Source: CAVTLG01 sp963802635
GTDB taxonomy: Bacteria; Chloroflexota; Ktedonobacteria; Ktedonobacterales; Ktedonobacteraceae
NCBI GenBank assembly: GCA_963802635.1
Contig: CAWDJJ010000001.1
Coordinates: 558,001 to 622,000, forward strand
DNA: 64,000 bases
Direction: 5' to 3'
Shown here: piece after piece, positions 26,914 through 35,003 of the stretch
How the letters are laid out: every line of letters begins with the position of its first letter
Numbering within the stretch: the stretch's first letter is position 1
Notes under the pieces: generated by a model
Told to the model about the DNA's origin: nothing
Databases searched by the model: none
What the model saw: the letters and a program-made list of their open reading frames with translations, nothing else
Program-made: the position numbers and the translations under genes

Positions 26914-28965
26914 TTACACCTTTTCACCGTCAAACGACTCGCAGGTGATCATAAAGAGCAAGTCCAGCATGCTATGTATCACGGTAAAATGATCGAGCGG
27001 GTTGAAGTCGATGTTTCCCAGGCGACCAAGCATCTGCCACGCGCTGTCTAATGTAAGGCCGCCTGTGCTATCCGTGCTCGTCGTTGTGTGGGCTATACCT
27101 GTTGTACTGGAGCCGGTTGTAGCCGCAGTGCTGGTTTGTGGTATACAATCGGGCTGGATGTCAAACATTTTCGCAATAACGGCTTCGACCTGTGCGCAGA
27201 CCGGTGCATAGTTTCCTCCACTCAGACCAGCCGTTGAGTAAGTTGGCGGACTTAACGTCACACGATCAATCTTATTGGTATCGATATTTCGTGCATAATT
27301 CGCCATCTCGATCATTTCAGTAGAAGTTAGATCTGTGAGTAGAGACCCTTTGAGGTCTGTTAACAACTGGGGTGCCTTAGCAATTGTAGCAGGCGTGGCG
27401 AGCTTCGTTTTCAACTGCGTTAGCACCTGTTGCTGTCTCGCAGACCGCCCAAAGTCACCTACGAGATCGGAGTGGCGTGTACGGACATAACTAAGTGCCT
27501 CTTCTCCGTCCATGTGTTGCGGTCCCGGTGCAATATACAGACGCTCATAGTCATAAATATTACCGCTCTGATTGTTTACATCAGCGGGATAAACATCATC
27601 GACCATGGGATGGATCGCGTTGATATCAACGCCACCGGCAGTTTGGATGACCTTTACGAAGCCTTCAAGTCCGACCCATGCGTAATAATTAATATGGATG
27701 CCGAAATTATAGGCGATAGTGTCTTCTGCCAGACCGGCTGCGCTGGCAATATTCGTGCTGAAACTGCTGCTACCGCCTTCCTGGAACCCGTAGGAAAATG
27801 CCGCATCCATTTTGGCCGATCCATTGTTTGGTATTGTCACCTGCAAATCGCGTGGAATGGAGAGCATGCCCACGCTACCAGTCTGTGGATCGATGGTCAC
27901 AACAATATCGGTTTGCGCCAGAGGGGCACCATCTGCTCCATTATTCCCTTTGCCATCGTTGTCACTGCCCAGGAGTAAAATATTGATGCGACCTCCTGTC
28001 AGCGTCCCTCCGGTGTTTGCAACCTGGGTAGCAACAGAGGTACCAGCGGCATTCTTGACGTGATGTATGGCTGTATTGCCAGTAATGCTATTAACCGCTG
28101 CTGCATAATTTGCCTGATAATAGGCGTAGCCACCGCTACTCGCCAATAACAGAACGGCCAGGGTGGCTACGACGACGCGCGCCCAGATTGGGAAGCGCCT
28201 TTTGCGGCGACCTTTGTTTGGTGATTGTATCGTAGGTGGAGAAGCACCTGGATAGGCTGTGTTATTGAAATAACCTGCTGATGATGGCCTCCCTTGATAA
28301 GCCAGGTGATTGGGATAACCAGCTACATTGGCATATGGCGGGTTATTTGGTGAGCCTGGGGCATATGGAGCTGATGGATAGCCAGGGCCAGCAGTTGCAT
28401 ATCTCGTGTTGGCTTCCCCTGGATAGTTTGCTACGCTACCCATCCCTGAAAATCCCGTGTTATATGCATTACCAGCAGCAGAAGGTGTAGTAGATGGAGG
28501 GCCGGGCAATCTGCCATTGTTCTGGTAGTTTATCGGCGTCATAGGTTGCGAAGGAGGTGGTTGGACCATGGCGGTATTGTAGTCTGCGCTAGAAATCGGC
28601 AATTTTAGTATCGGTGTGTTTCCCACCTGGCTTTGGGCTACTCCTGGGTGTACTTGCTGTACTGCTGTTGAAGGAAAGAAGCCTTGCCCCATAGGAGAAA
28701 TGGGATTTGTCACAGGTCTTTGCGTTACTTGTTGTGGTGTTGCTGTATTACCTATCTCAGAAATTGGCCCTTGAGACGGCGCTACGCCGCCTTTTTGCCA
28801 ATTTGAGAGCAGTCCGTTATTTGAGAGCAGTCCGCCACCCGTCGTTTTCATTGTACGTACAGGAGGGACAGGAGCTTTTGCTTCAGGGGGAGACGCTGCT
28901 GGAATTGCTTGCTCAGGGGATTGTTTCCCTTGGGACGGTTGTATATTTGCAAATTGACGCTTCAC
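26914..28965 (-). CDS. LytR-CpsA-Psr family protein with long disordered N-terminus
   Basis: 683 residues from GTG 28965 (AGGTG nine bases upstream). Residues 1-255 are a Pro/Ser/Asn/Gly-rich cytoplasmic tail; residues about 262-285 (ARVVVATLAVLLLASSGGYA) form one transmembrane helix; residues 330-560 are the LCP domain with RINILLLGSDND, MLSIPRDLQVTIP and ALSYVRTRHSDLVGDFGR, containing the conserved Asp and Arg residues that hold the polyprenyl pyrophosphate. LCP enzymes move teichoic acid, capsule or arabinogalactan-like polymers from lipid carriers to peptidoglycan on the outer face. The N-terminal extension is unusually long. No polymer synthesis genes are adjacent. Confidence 0.9.
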   Translation of the reverse strand: MKRQFANIQPSQGKQSPEQAIPAASPPEAKAPVPPVRTMKTTGGGLLSNNGLLSNWQKGGVAPSQGPISEIGNTATPQQVTQRPVTNPISPMGQGFFPSTAVQQVHPGVAQSQVGNTPILKLPISSADYNTAMVQPPPSQPMTPINYQNNGRLPGPPSTTPSAAGNAYNTGFSGMGSVANYPGEANTRYATAGPGYPSAPYAPGSPNNPPYANVAGYPNHLAYQGRPSSAGYFNNTAYPGASPPTIQSPNKGRRKRRFPIWARVVVATLAVLLLASSGGYAYYQANYAAAVNSITGNTAIHHVKNAAGTSVATQVANTGGTLTGGRINILLLGSDNDGKGNNGADGAPLAQTDIVVTIDPQTGSVGMLSIPRDLQVTIPNNGSAKMDAAFSYGFQEGGSSSFSTNIASAAGLAEDTIAYNFGIHINYYAWVGLEGFVKVIQTAGGVDINAIHPMVDDVYPADVNNQSGNIYDYERLYIAPGPQHMDGEEALSYVRTRHSDLVGDFGRSARQQQVLTQLKTKLATPATIAKAPQLLTDLKGSLLTDLTSTEMIEMANYARNIDTNKIDRVTLSPPTYSTAGLSGGNYAPVCAQVEAVIAKMFDIQPDCIPQTSTAATTGSSTTGIAHTTTSTDSTGGLTLDSAWQMLGRLGNIDFNPLDHFTVIHSMLDLLFMITCESFDGEKV

Positions 28966-29272
28966 CTGATTTCACCTGCTTCCTACTTCTCTGAATTATA
29001 GTGTAGAGAACTGCTATCCAAGTTCCCTCTTGCTTTCATAAGACCTCCACTACCTGTCGCCCTGGTGGGTTTTCCTCTTCATATATGACGTTACTAGTCA
29101 AGTTGATACAATAAGATGTGCTTGCAGTAAGTATAACGTATGACAAGGCCAGAATGCACAGGATAGTGCGCTTCCCGCTCATCCACTAGGATATTTGGTT
29201 AGATCGTCGAGCGTCTATTTAACCACCATTTATCCTATACTTTACACGATTGTAAATATCGCTTAACTAGTT
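28966..29272. other. Intergenic region upstream of the LCP gene
   Basis: About 300 bases, AT-rich. The clearest structure is the dyad TTTACACGATTGTAAA (arms TTTACA and TGTAAA around CGAT, 29240-29255), a plausible operator. No gene-like frame. Confidence 0.3.
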
Positions 29273-29860
29273 ACAGTAAACGAGCCAGAAAGCCCTTGTC
29301 TTTCAGGTAGGAGATGAATGACTCTTCCTTTTGGTAGTGCGATGGGGGTGGTGAAAATACCCCCAAATGCGTATAGACATTCAAATCCATTCCTGCTACT
29401 CTCTGTATGTCGCACATTGACGACGGAATCATGTTTGCGGGTACTTCCTTTCCGACTGCCTGACCGTAGGTAGAAGTGCCAGCTTCGTTGGCAGTCGGAA
29501 TAAAGAGTTCTCAAGGAAATCGCTCCTTTCGGGAAAAGCAGGAGCGTACTAACCAAAGAACCCCCCCCAGGAGAGACGGGCGTATGATCTCTGGAAACAG
29601 GGGCGCAATTCCCACCTCACGGTCGAATGTTTCTCTTGCTACTCCTTCGGAAATGGCTCCTCTTGGTTCAGATGAACATTGCATGGACTCCGAGCCATTT
29701 CCGAAGGCCGGTACCGTGGGGCACACGGGAACCGAGAGGGAGCCATCCCTGTAAACGCTTCTGGACATGTGGGCCGCTACTTTCTGAGTCGCAATACTCA
29801 CTGGGCAAGTCTCGTGGTTGAAGGAAGAATTCCCCGTCTTTTAAGCGGGGAAGTGTCAAT
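29273..29860 (+). mobile_element. IS605-type relic with omega-RNA-like right end and scrambled interior
   Basis: TCTTTCA--TAG-AGATGAATG near 29299 resembles the left end of the relic at 15265. The right 182 bases (29679-29860) match 15311-15492 with about ten differences, ending in the TTCCCCG / CGGGGAA hairpin and GTGTCAAT. One frame through the right part reads MDSEPFPKAGTVGHTGTERE, probably the tail of tnpB. The rest of tnpB cannot be recognised. A run of eight C residues occurs at about 29562-29569. Confidence 0.55.
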
Positions 29861-30140
29861 AACTACAACGTGCTACTTTTAAAGAGGGGTACAAGGCTCA
29901 CCCTTTTGTCCGCTTGTTTGTTGAGACATGACCGTAAAGGCTGTCTTATGGTTAAGGTGGTAAACCGTGCGCGTTGTAATCATCCCAGAGAACTTCGGAT
30001 AGGTTGTGCTGGAGGCAATGGCGTCTGTCTGGATTGCCTGTTGTTGGGCTACAAGCTGAAGGGGTATGTGATCTGGTAAATAATGGGCAAACTGGTTTGC
30101 TGCTCGATGCCCAACATTTGTCTGTTGCCGATTTGACTGT
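29861..30140. other. Spacer with a possible small Cys-rich frame
   Basis: 280 bases between the relic and the macro-domain gene. A 43-codon frame from ATG 29949 (AAAGG seven bases upstream) has a Cys/His pattern like a zinc ribbon (RARCNHP, then GVCLDCLLLG). It is too short to assign and may be chance. Confidence 0.25.
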
Positions 30141-30677
30141 TTAAGCGCTCAATAATTCAGCGAGTACCTGTCGATAGACGGTAGCCGTGTGCTCATCAAA
30201 CAGGACGCAGGTGATGCGTTGTAAGCTGGTTGGTTGCTTGATATGTTCGATGATGGTTTTGAGGGCAATCGGGGCTGCTAATGTGAGCGGATAGCCAAAG
30301 GCTCCTGTGCTGAGCGAAGGAAAGGCGATGCTCTTGATTTGATACTGTTCTGCCAGCTTCAGACAGCTCTGGTAAGCGCTTGCCAGTAAGCGTGCTTCGT
30401 CATGATGATGGCGGTAGATGGGGCCAACAGCATGGAAGATATAGCTGGCCTTAAGATTGCCTGCCGTCGTTGCTACAGCGCTACCTGTAGGACAGCCTGC
30501 GAGCTTACGGCATGCTTGCATGATTTTTGGACCTCCGGCGCGATGGATCGCCCCATCTACTCCACCGCCGCCAGCTAATCTCTCATTCGCTGCGTTGACA
30601 ATTGCATCTGCTTGTATTTCGACAATATTGCCGAATTGCAGTATTACTGTAATATCATTGACTGTATATATTGACAT
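30141..30677 (-). CDS. Macro-domain ADP-ribose-binding hydrolase
   Basis: 178 residues, one macro domain: DAIVNAANERLAGGGGVDGA binds the diphosphate and ribose, HRAGGPKIMQACRKLAGCPT and GSAVATTAGNLKASYIFHAV follow, and SIAFPSLSTGAFGYPLTLAA is the second phosphate loop. Length and motifs match bacterial O-acetyl-ADP-ribose deacetylases and mono-ADP-ribosyl-aspartate/glutamate hydrolases (YmdB/MacroD type). Cytosolic. No partner ADP-ribosyltransferase, DarT or sirtuin is nearby, so it probably acts in general ADP-ribose turnover. Its leader carries a MITE inserted ten bases before the start codon; GAGGATT, overlapping the ribosome-binding region, is part of the target duplication. Confidence 0.93.
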   Translation of the reverse strand: MSIYTVNDITVILQFGNIVEIQADAIVNAANERLAGGGGVDGAIHRAGGPKIMQACRKLAGCPTGSAVATTAGNLKASYIFHAVGPIYRHHHDEARLLASAYQSCLKLAEQYQIKSIAFPSLSTGAFGYPLTLAAPIALKTIIEHIKQPTSLQRITCVLFDEHTATVYRQVLAELLSA

Positions 30678-30694
30678 GCTTTGCTCAATCCTCG

Positions 30695-30892
30695 GTAACT
30701 ATTCAGGTCAGCGAGAGGTGCAGGCCGCGTAGGGACAAGCCCTTGCGGTTGTCCAGGGTGTGCTGAAACCTGGAGCGGGCCGCCGCCAGGGACGCCAAGA
30801 CCTTTTTTTCTTCGCGCCACGCCGCAGATCGGCCACCAAAAAAGGTCTTCGCTCGGCCCCTACGCGAGGTTACACTGTACCTGAATAGTTAC
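30695..30892. repeat. MITE with 14-bp TIRs and 8-bp target duplication
   Basis: GTAACTATTCAGGT (30695-30708) is perfectly inverted as ACCTGAATAGTTAC (30879-30892). AATCCTCG flanks the unit on both sides (30687-30694 and 30893-30900), a clean 8-bp target-site duplication. The 198-base interior is strongly self-complementary (CGCGTAGGGACAAGCCCTTG and a matching opposite half) and has no reading frame. A related, more diverged copy lies at 63101-63231. Confidence 0.8.
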
Positions 30893-30958
30893 AATCCTCG
30901 TCCGAAATGTACCTGCTGACACCTTTTTAAGTGTGCTTCTTTCGTACGCGAAACGTCG

Positions 30959-31089
30959 CATAACCCTTCTGAGCATCATTTTAGTGGACCGCTCGCTGAG
31001 CGGTACCTGCGGTTTAAGAGGCGTTCTTAGGCAAGACACCCACACATAGTGTCATAGCGCGCTCAGCCGCGATGTTCAGAAGGGCTATG
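30959..31089. repeat. Second inverted-repeat element, 19-bp arms
   Basis: CATAACCCTTCTGAGCATC (30959-30977) is inverted at 31071-31089 with 17 of 19 matches; total length 131 bases. No frame. It lies between the MITE and the 3' end of the HU gene and may serve as its transcription end. Confidence 0.55.
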
Positions 31090-31122
31090 TTCGATTGGCA
31101 GTAAGGGTTACTTTACGACATA

Positions 31123-31431
31123 CTACTTTTTGAGAACCGCCTCTGAGAGGTCTTTGCCAGGGAAGAAGCGGACACGATCTTTCGCCGGTACCTCGATAGG
31201 TTGTCGGTCGCGTGGATTAACCCCCTTACGAGCTGCACTCTGGCGCACTTTGAAGGAGCCAAAGCCTACTAGACGTACCTCATCGCCCTCCTCAAGTGCT
31301 TCTCGGATTGCTGTGAGTGTAGCCTCCAACACTTCAGATGCCTGTTTTTGGGTTAGTTTCGCTTGTTTGGCAATGCGCTTAGAAAGCTCCTGCCGACCAA
31401 TTGTCTGAGATGCGTTATTTTCATCAGCCAT
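31123..31431 (-). CDS. hup: HU-family histone-like DNA-binding protein
   Basis: 102 residues from ATG 31431, with GGAGG 11 bases upstream; the frame is open further upstream to 31563, but that part is not HU-like. Residues 12-102 cover the HU/IHF fold: helices QELSKRIAKQAKLTQKQASE, then GDEVRLVGFGSFKVRQSAAR and the arm GVNPRDRQPIEVPAKDRVRF with the intercalating proline, ending FFPGKDLSEAVLK. The dimer bends and compacts DNA and helps DnaA open origins. The N-terminal MADENNASQTIG extension is short and acidic. It is a single gene, about 1.4 kb from the DnaA-box cluster. Confidence 0.93.
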   Translation of the reverse strand: MADENNASQTIGRQELSKRIAKQAKLTQKQASEVLEATLTAIREALEEGDEVRLVGFGSFKVRQSAARKGVNPRDRQPIEVPAKDRVRFFPGKDLSEAVLKK

Positions 31432-31563
31432 AGGTTCGAAATCCTCCTTGCAACTATCAACACACGTCGCTTTCTCACTCGATACCACTTTATCGAGCTT
31501 GTAGAGCGGCATCACAACCTCACTGCCGATTAGGAGTATAGCACGCGATTTTGAGAAATACAA

Positions 31564-32058
31564 GCTTCTTACTGTGGATCAAAAGTGATAAACCGGCTTC
31601 AACCGTCTTCACAGGCCGATTTATAGGGGTCGAGTAGGTCGAAAACTGGCTTCACAGGCCGTCTCTATATAAGGTTGTTGTTTTCTAGCGTAAGCCACAA
31701 TCATGATAGTGAACAAAAAGGCTGGAACTGCTCTACACTAGCAACCACTCTCCATGTTAGCTCTTTCCTCTCACGGTCGTATAAAGAATACTCTCTATTT
31801 CTGTGTACTGTCTTTCCAGCAGTCCCTGAAAGTGTAGATATTCGAGGTGAGTCAGCCCTTCGGCGACGGCCATACGCCTGGCTTGATCATTGTGTAAGCG
31901 TGCTCCGAAAGGGCTATTCGTAAGCTGATATACGTGTTGTGATTGCTCAGCGAGCAGGTGCAAAATCTGTTCTGAATGTTGTTCATAGTGTACGATTATC
32001 TCTGTGACCCGTTCAGTAAGATGTGGAAAAACATCTCTGTATCTTGGGGAAAACGATA
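31564..32058. other. Intergenic region, no firm gene
   Basis: About 500 bases upstream of HU. A 108-codon minus-strand frame (31757-32083, TTG start inside an IS607-type end) encodes an alpha-helical peptide (LTERVTEIIVHYEQHSEQIL) with no recognised family; it could be a remnant. CTTCACAGGCCG occurs twice (31608-31619 and 31649-31660). Confidence 0.3.
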
Positions 32059-32092
32059 CTGACGGAAAGTGTGCGCGTTCCAAACACTATCT
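32059..32092. mobile_element. IS607-type end motif, second copy
   Basis: 34 bases that match 10068-10101 at 31 positions (GTTCCAAACACTATCT is identical). No element body is attached. Interpreted as an end left by an excised or decayed IS607-family element. Confidence 0.45.
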
Positions 32093-32204
32093 TTAAGGGT
32101 AATGAATGTTGCGTTACTAACAAAAAATTAGTAATTAATATTATCAATGAGATGGTTGCTGAAGCCGTTATGTGTCAAACGATGTGCTCTCCCTGGTACT
32201 TTTT

Positions 32205-32492
32205 GTGACACTCCGCATGGGCTAAAGCCCAGCGGCTTCTTCCCTGTTGCCAGGGTCGAATTTCTCGCCTATTACTAAGCGAGCTACGCGAATGGTATTG
32301 CTACCATCCGTGGGGCGTGCCATGTCGCCCAACTACTGTGCCGGAGCACAGATACTTTTGTACGCTTGTTTGGAATCGCCTACACAATGCAATTGCTCTC
32401 TTTAGCAAGTAGCCGTGGTCTCGGGCAACACGGTAGTGTTTTTACCGCTAGCCCTTCGCTAGCGAACCCGTACACTATTCAGTTCTCAAGGT
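32205..32492 (-). ncRNA. Multi-hairpin RNA candidate with IS605-type right end (omega-RNA-like)
   Basis: Read on the minus strand this 288-base stretch has at least seven short perfect or near-perfect hairpins, including CTGTGC/GCACAG (32336-32351), ATGGTA/TACCAT (32292-32307), CCCTG/CAGGG (32242-32255), CTCGC/GCGAG (32264-32282) and the terminal CCGC-TGGGC / GCCCA-GCGG (32213-32235), followed by GTGTCAC. The terminal hairpin and GTGTCAC are the layout of an IS200/IS605 right end, where TnpB omega-RNA ends and its guide begins. No tnpB frame accompanies it. Transcription is not shown. A different structured RNA cannot be excluded. Confidence 0.5.
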
Positions 32493-32595
32493 ACTAAAAG
32501 GATTATAGCAAAACGACATTTAAATGTACATACATATTTGGGAGTATTTTTCACTCTTCTCAGTCAACAGGCAAGGGCTAAAGCCGAAAGCACCT

Positions 32596-32667
32596 AACTC
32601 CTCTCAGTCAGATGAGCGCGATAGCGCTAGAAGCGATAGCTTCGTTTCTGACTGTTTTAAGAGGGTT
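32596..32667. repeat. Palindromic intergenic repeat
   Basis: AACTCCTCTCAGTCAG is inverted (with a short gap) at the right end, around CAGATGAGC--GTTTCTGAC. The same outer and inner blocks recur at 36800-36902. Flanked by two IS605-like GGGCTAAAGCC hairpins (32575 and 32697). Confidence 0.5.
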
Positions 32668-32815
32668 ACCACGGATTGAAATCACGTGGCTTGCGGTGGG
32701 CTAAAGCCCAAAAACTGTCAGGTCTGATAGAGCAGAGAGACAGGAGATGCGGTGCGTGCTGCAACAAGTTGAGATAGAAAGCTATCAGGTAATCAAATGT
32801 CAGTGAGGGAAAAAG

Positions 32816-32859
32816 TTATCCACAAGTTATCCACGTAGGCATCAGAAATTGGTGGATAA
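32816..32859. other. DnaA-box cluster, candidate oriC
   Basis: Three DnaA boxes within 44 bases: TTATCCACA (32816-32824), TTATCCACG (32827-32835) and, inverted, TTATCCACC (32851-32859). The first two are 11 bases apart. An AT-rich stretch with ATTTAAATGTACATACATAT lies about 300 bases upstream (32515-32540). I saw no other such cluster in the window. It may be the replication origin, or a DnaA-controlled promoter for the division operon that begins 180 bases downstream. Confidence 0.5.
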
Positions 32860-32898
32860 CACTCTTTTCCTATATGCCTAAGAAGTGTTACAATGAAG

Positions 32899-32923
32899 TG
32901 GGGAAAAGTGGGGAATTTTGGGG
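32899..32923 (+). promoter_or_regulatory. MraZ operator: three TGGGG repeats at 10-bp spacing
   Basis: TGGGG at 32899, 32909 and 32919, exactly one helical turn apart, matches the known MraZ binding repeats (TGGGN separated by five bases) that lie upstream of mraZ in other bacteria. TTACAAT (32888-32894) just before it may be the -10 box, placing the operator over the transcription start. Confidence 0.8.
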
Positions 32924-33038
32924 CGTCTCTATGGTTGGTGGAGAGGATCAGTGAAGGGTGTTATGATGAAACAGATCTGCTGATATGTCACAAGCGTTTC
33001 TTATACAAAACCCTGCTAAGAAAGTATAAAGTTGGCTT

Positions 33039-33446
33039 ATGTTTCTAGGCGAGTATGAACATACAATTGATGCAAAGGGCCGTCTGGCAATTCCCGCGAA
33101 ATTTCGGACGCAGATGGATAAGGGAGCTGTTATTAGCAAAGGTATGGGTACCTGCCTGTCAGTGTATACCCTGAAGCTCTGGGAACAAAAGTCAAGTGAG
33201 CTTGTAGCGGGTATGTCAAGCGCTGAATTACGCGACTTTGAACGGCGTGTTTATCCTAGCGCGAGTGATATAGAGCTGGATGCGCAGGGGCGCATGATCA
33301 TTCCAGCAAAATTACGCGTCTACGCAAAGTTGGAGAGTGAAGTAACGGTTGCTGGAGTGCGAGATCACTTTGAGATCTGGGATCGCACAACCTGGCAGAC
33401 CTATCAGGAGCAACTTGACGCTGAGGGAAGTAAGATCCCTTTCTAA
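33039..33446 (+). CDS. mraZ: MraZ, transcriptional regulator of the division cluster
   Basis: 135 residues with the duplicated SpoVT/AbrB-like fold: residues 1-55 (MFLGEYEHTIDAKGRLAIPA) and 75-125 (ASDIELDAQGRMIIPAKLR), each with the D-x-K/Q-G-R-x-x-I-P signature. MraZ forms a ring that binds repeats upstream of its own gene and represses the division/cell-wall operon. Those repeats are present at 32899-32923. It is the first gene of the cluster; rsmH follows after 42 bases. Confidence 0.96.
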   Translation: MFLGEYEHTIDAKGRLAIPAKFRTQMDKGAVISKGMGTCLSVYTLKLWEQKSSELVAGMSSAELRDFERRVYPSASDIELDAQGRMIIPAKLRVYAKLESEVTVAGVRDHFEIWDRTTWQTYQEQLDAEGSKIPF

Positions 33447-33488
33447 AAACAGCTCTCTCTATAGACATATGTCAAGAGCATAGAGTAA

Positions 33489-34454
33489 ATGAATAGAGAA
33501 CATTCACAACATGTGCCGGTGTTGTTAGATGAGGTATTGAGGTTTCTGCAACCCCACGCTGGTGGCCTTTATATTGATGGCACACTAGGTGGAGGAGGCC
33601 ATACAGCCGCAATCCTGGCTAGCTCGGCTCCAGATGGGAAGGTGTTGGGCATTGATGCCGACATGCGGGCCTTGATGCGTGTGAAAGAACGCTTGTCAGG
33701 TTTTGTAGAGAGCGGACGGTTGGTGCTGGCTCACGGGAATTTTGCCGACCTTGCCTCTATTGCGCTGAATGCCGATTTTGTTTCTGTGCAAGGCACTTTG
33801 CTGGATCTGGGCTTTTCATCGGACCAGATGGATGATGCGCAACGCGGCTTTTCTTTTAGCGCGGATGGTCCTCTGGATATGCGGCTCGATCAAACGCTGG
33901 ACGTTTCAGCCGCTGACCTGATCAACCAGGCTAGCGAACAGGAACTGGCCGCTATTATCTGGCGTTATGGGGAGGAGCCGCGTTCACGGAAGATTGCTCG
34001 ACGCATTGTAGGTGAACGCGCCAGAGGCGCGCTTCTGCGCACATCTCAACTGGCTACGCTTGCTGCGGCAGGGGTACCTCATAAGCCAGGTGCTATCCAC
34101 CCGGCGACGCGTACCTTTCAGGCATTGCGCATTGCTGTGAATCATGAGTTAGAGCGATTGGAGACAGCGCTTCCTCAGCTTTTGGATGTACTGAGCACTG
34201 AAAAAGTAGATGCAGGCAGGATGGCGATTATCGCTTTCCATTCTTTAGAAGATAGAATTGTCAAAGAGTTTATGCGGCGCGAGGCGAGTGATTGCCTCTG
34301 CCCGCCTCAACTCCCGGTCTGTGTTTGTGGTCACAAGGCTCGCTTACGTCTGCTGACGAAGAAGCCTGTCACCGCAAGTGCACAAGAGGTCGAGCGTAAT
34401 CCGCGTGCTCGTAGTGCCAAATTACGGGTAGCCGAAGTTGTTGTTGGTTCGTAG
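33489..34454 (+). CDS. rsmH: 16S rRNA (cytosine-1402-N4) methyltransferase RsmH
   Basis: 321 residues, the normal length. SAM site YIDGTLGGGGHTAAILAS, then VLGIDADMRALMRVKERL; LLDLGFSSDQMDDAQRGFSF is the family signature, and GAIHPATRTFQALRIAVNHE and IIAFHSLEDRIVKEFMRR follow. The C-terminus CLCPPQLPVCVCG has the usual cysteine cluster. It methylates N4 of C1402 in 16S rRNA in the ribosomal P site. Standard second gene of division clusters. Confidence 0.97.
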   Translation: MNREHSQHVPVLLDEVLRFLQPHAGGLYIDGTLGGGGHTAAILASSAPDGKVLGIDADMRALMRVKERLSGFVESGRLVLAHGNFADLASIALNADFVSVQGTLLDLGFSSDQMDDAQRGFSFSADGPLDMRLDQTLDVSAADLINQASEQELAAIIWRYGEEPRSRKIARRIVGERARGALLRTSQLATLAAAGVPHKPGAIHPATRTFQALRIAVNHELERLETALPQLLDVLSTEKVDAGRMAIIAFHSLEDRIVKEFMRREASDCLCPPQLPVCVCGHKARLRLLTKKPVTASAQEVERNPRARSAKLRVAEVVVGS

Positions 34455-34525
34455 TGCGTCACTTGTAGGGAGCTGGTTAAGCACATTTGCCAGGAGCCAC
34501 TCCATATCGCGAAGGAACGCAGTGT

Positions 34526-34936
34526 ATGTATAGCTCAAAAGCGCATACCGGTGCTTTGCCAGCCATGCAGCAAAAGAACCTATCTGCTGTGAACAGACGC
34601 CGACGACTTCAGCCCTTTTTTTTTCATCTCGGACCTGTCACATTGTGCGTTATAAGCGTGTTGCTGATAGGTTTGATGGCGATTCTGTATCTCAGTCAGG
34701 TGAGCCAGGCCGTAGCTGCGAATCAGCACTTGCAGCAGATACGCAGCGAACAGACGACGCTGGCGCGTCAAAACCAGGATCTGATTGATACGATTGCCTA
34801 TGAGCAATCTCCGGCCTATATTGTCAGTCAGGCCAAGCGCCAGGGGTTGGTGCCGATTGATACAAGTAAGGTATGGGTAATCGTAGTGCATAATTTGCAG
34901 CCAATAGCGAAAGATACTGGTGAGACGCAACCATAG
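34526..34936 (+). CDS. ftsL: FtsL/DivIC-like septum protein
   Basis: 136 residues from ATG 34526 (AAGGA 11 bases upstream); an ATG at 34487 would add 13. Layout is cytoplasmic basic N-terminus (NRRRRLQP), one transmembrane helix (residues 37-60, VTLCVISVLLIGLMAILYL), then a coiled coil (QAVAANQHLQQIRSEQTTLA, RQNQDLIDTIAYEQSPAYI) ending with a short tail. This is the layout of FtsL and DivIC, bitopic proteins that bridge FtsQ and the septal synthase FtsW/FtsI. Sequence identity in this family is always low; position between rsmH and ftsI is the main support. Confidence 0.85.
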   Translation: MYSSKAHTGALPAMQQKNLSAVNRRRRLQPFFFHLGPVTLCVISVLLIGLMAILYLSQVSQAVAANQHLQQIRSEQTTLARQNQDLIDTIAYEQSPAYIVSQAKRQGLVPIDTSKVWVIVVHNLQPIAKDTGETQP

Positions 34937-35003
34937 CTCTACGCGAGTGCCTTATTGAAAGTATGTATGCCTGGCGTGCGTCGTCTGGCAGAGGAGATCA
35001 GCA

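Noticed and set aside
31427..31442. GGTTCGAAATCC resembling a tRNA T-arm
   Set aside because: No acceptor stem, anticodon arm or D-arm can be formed around it; it is the HU ribosome-binding region.
31757..32083. 108-codon minus-strand frame
   Set aside because: It starts with TTG inside an IS607-type end and matches no family; kept only as a remark in the intergenic entry.
32205..32492. RNase P RNA, tmRNA or signal recognition particle RNA
   Set aside because: The hallmark core sequences of these RNAs are absent; the IS605-type right end fits better.
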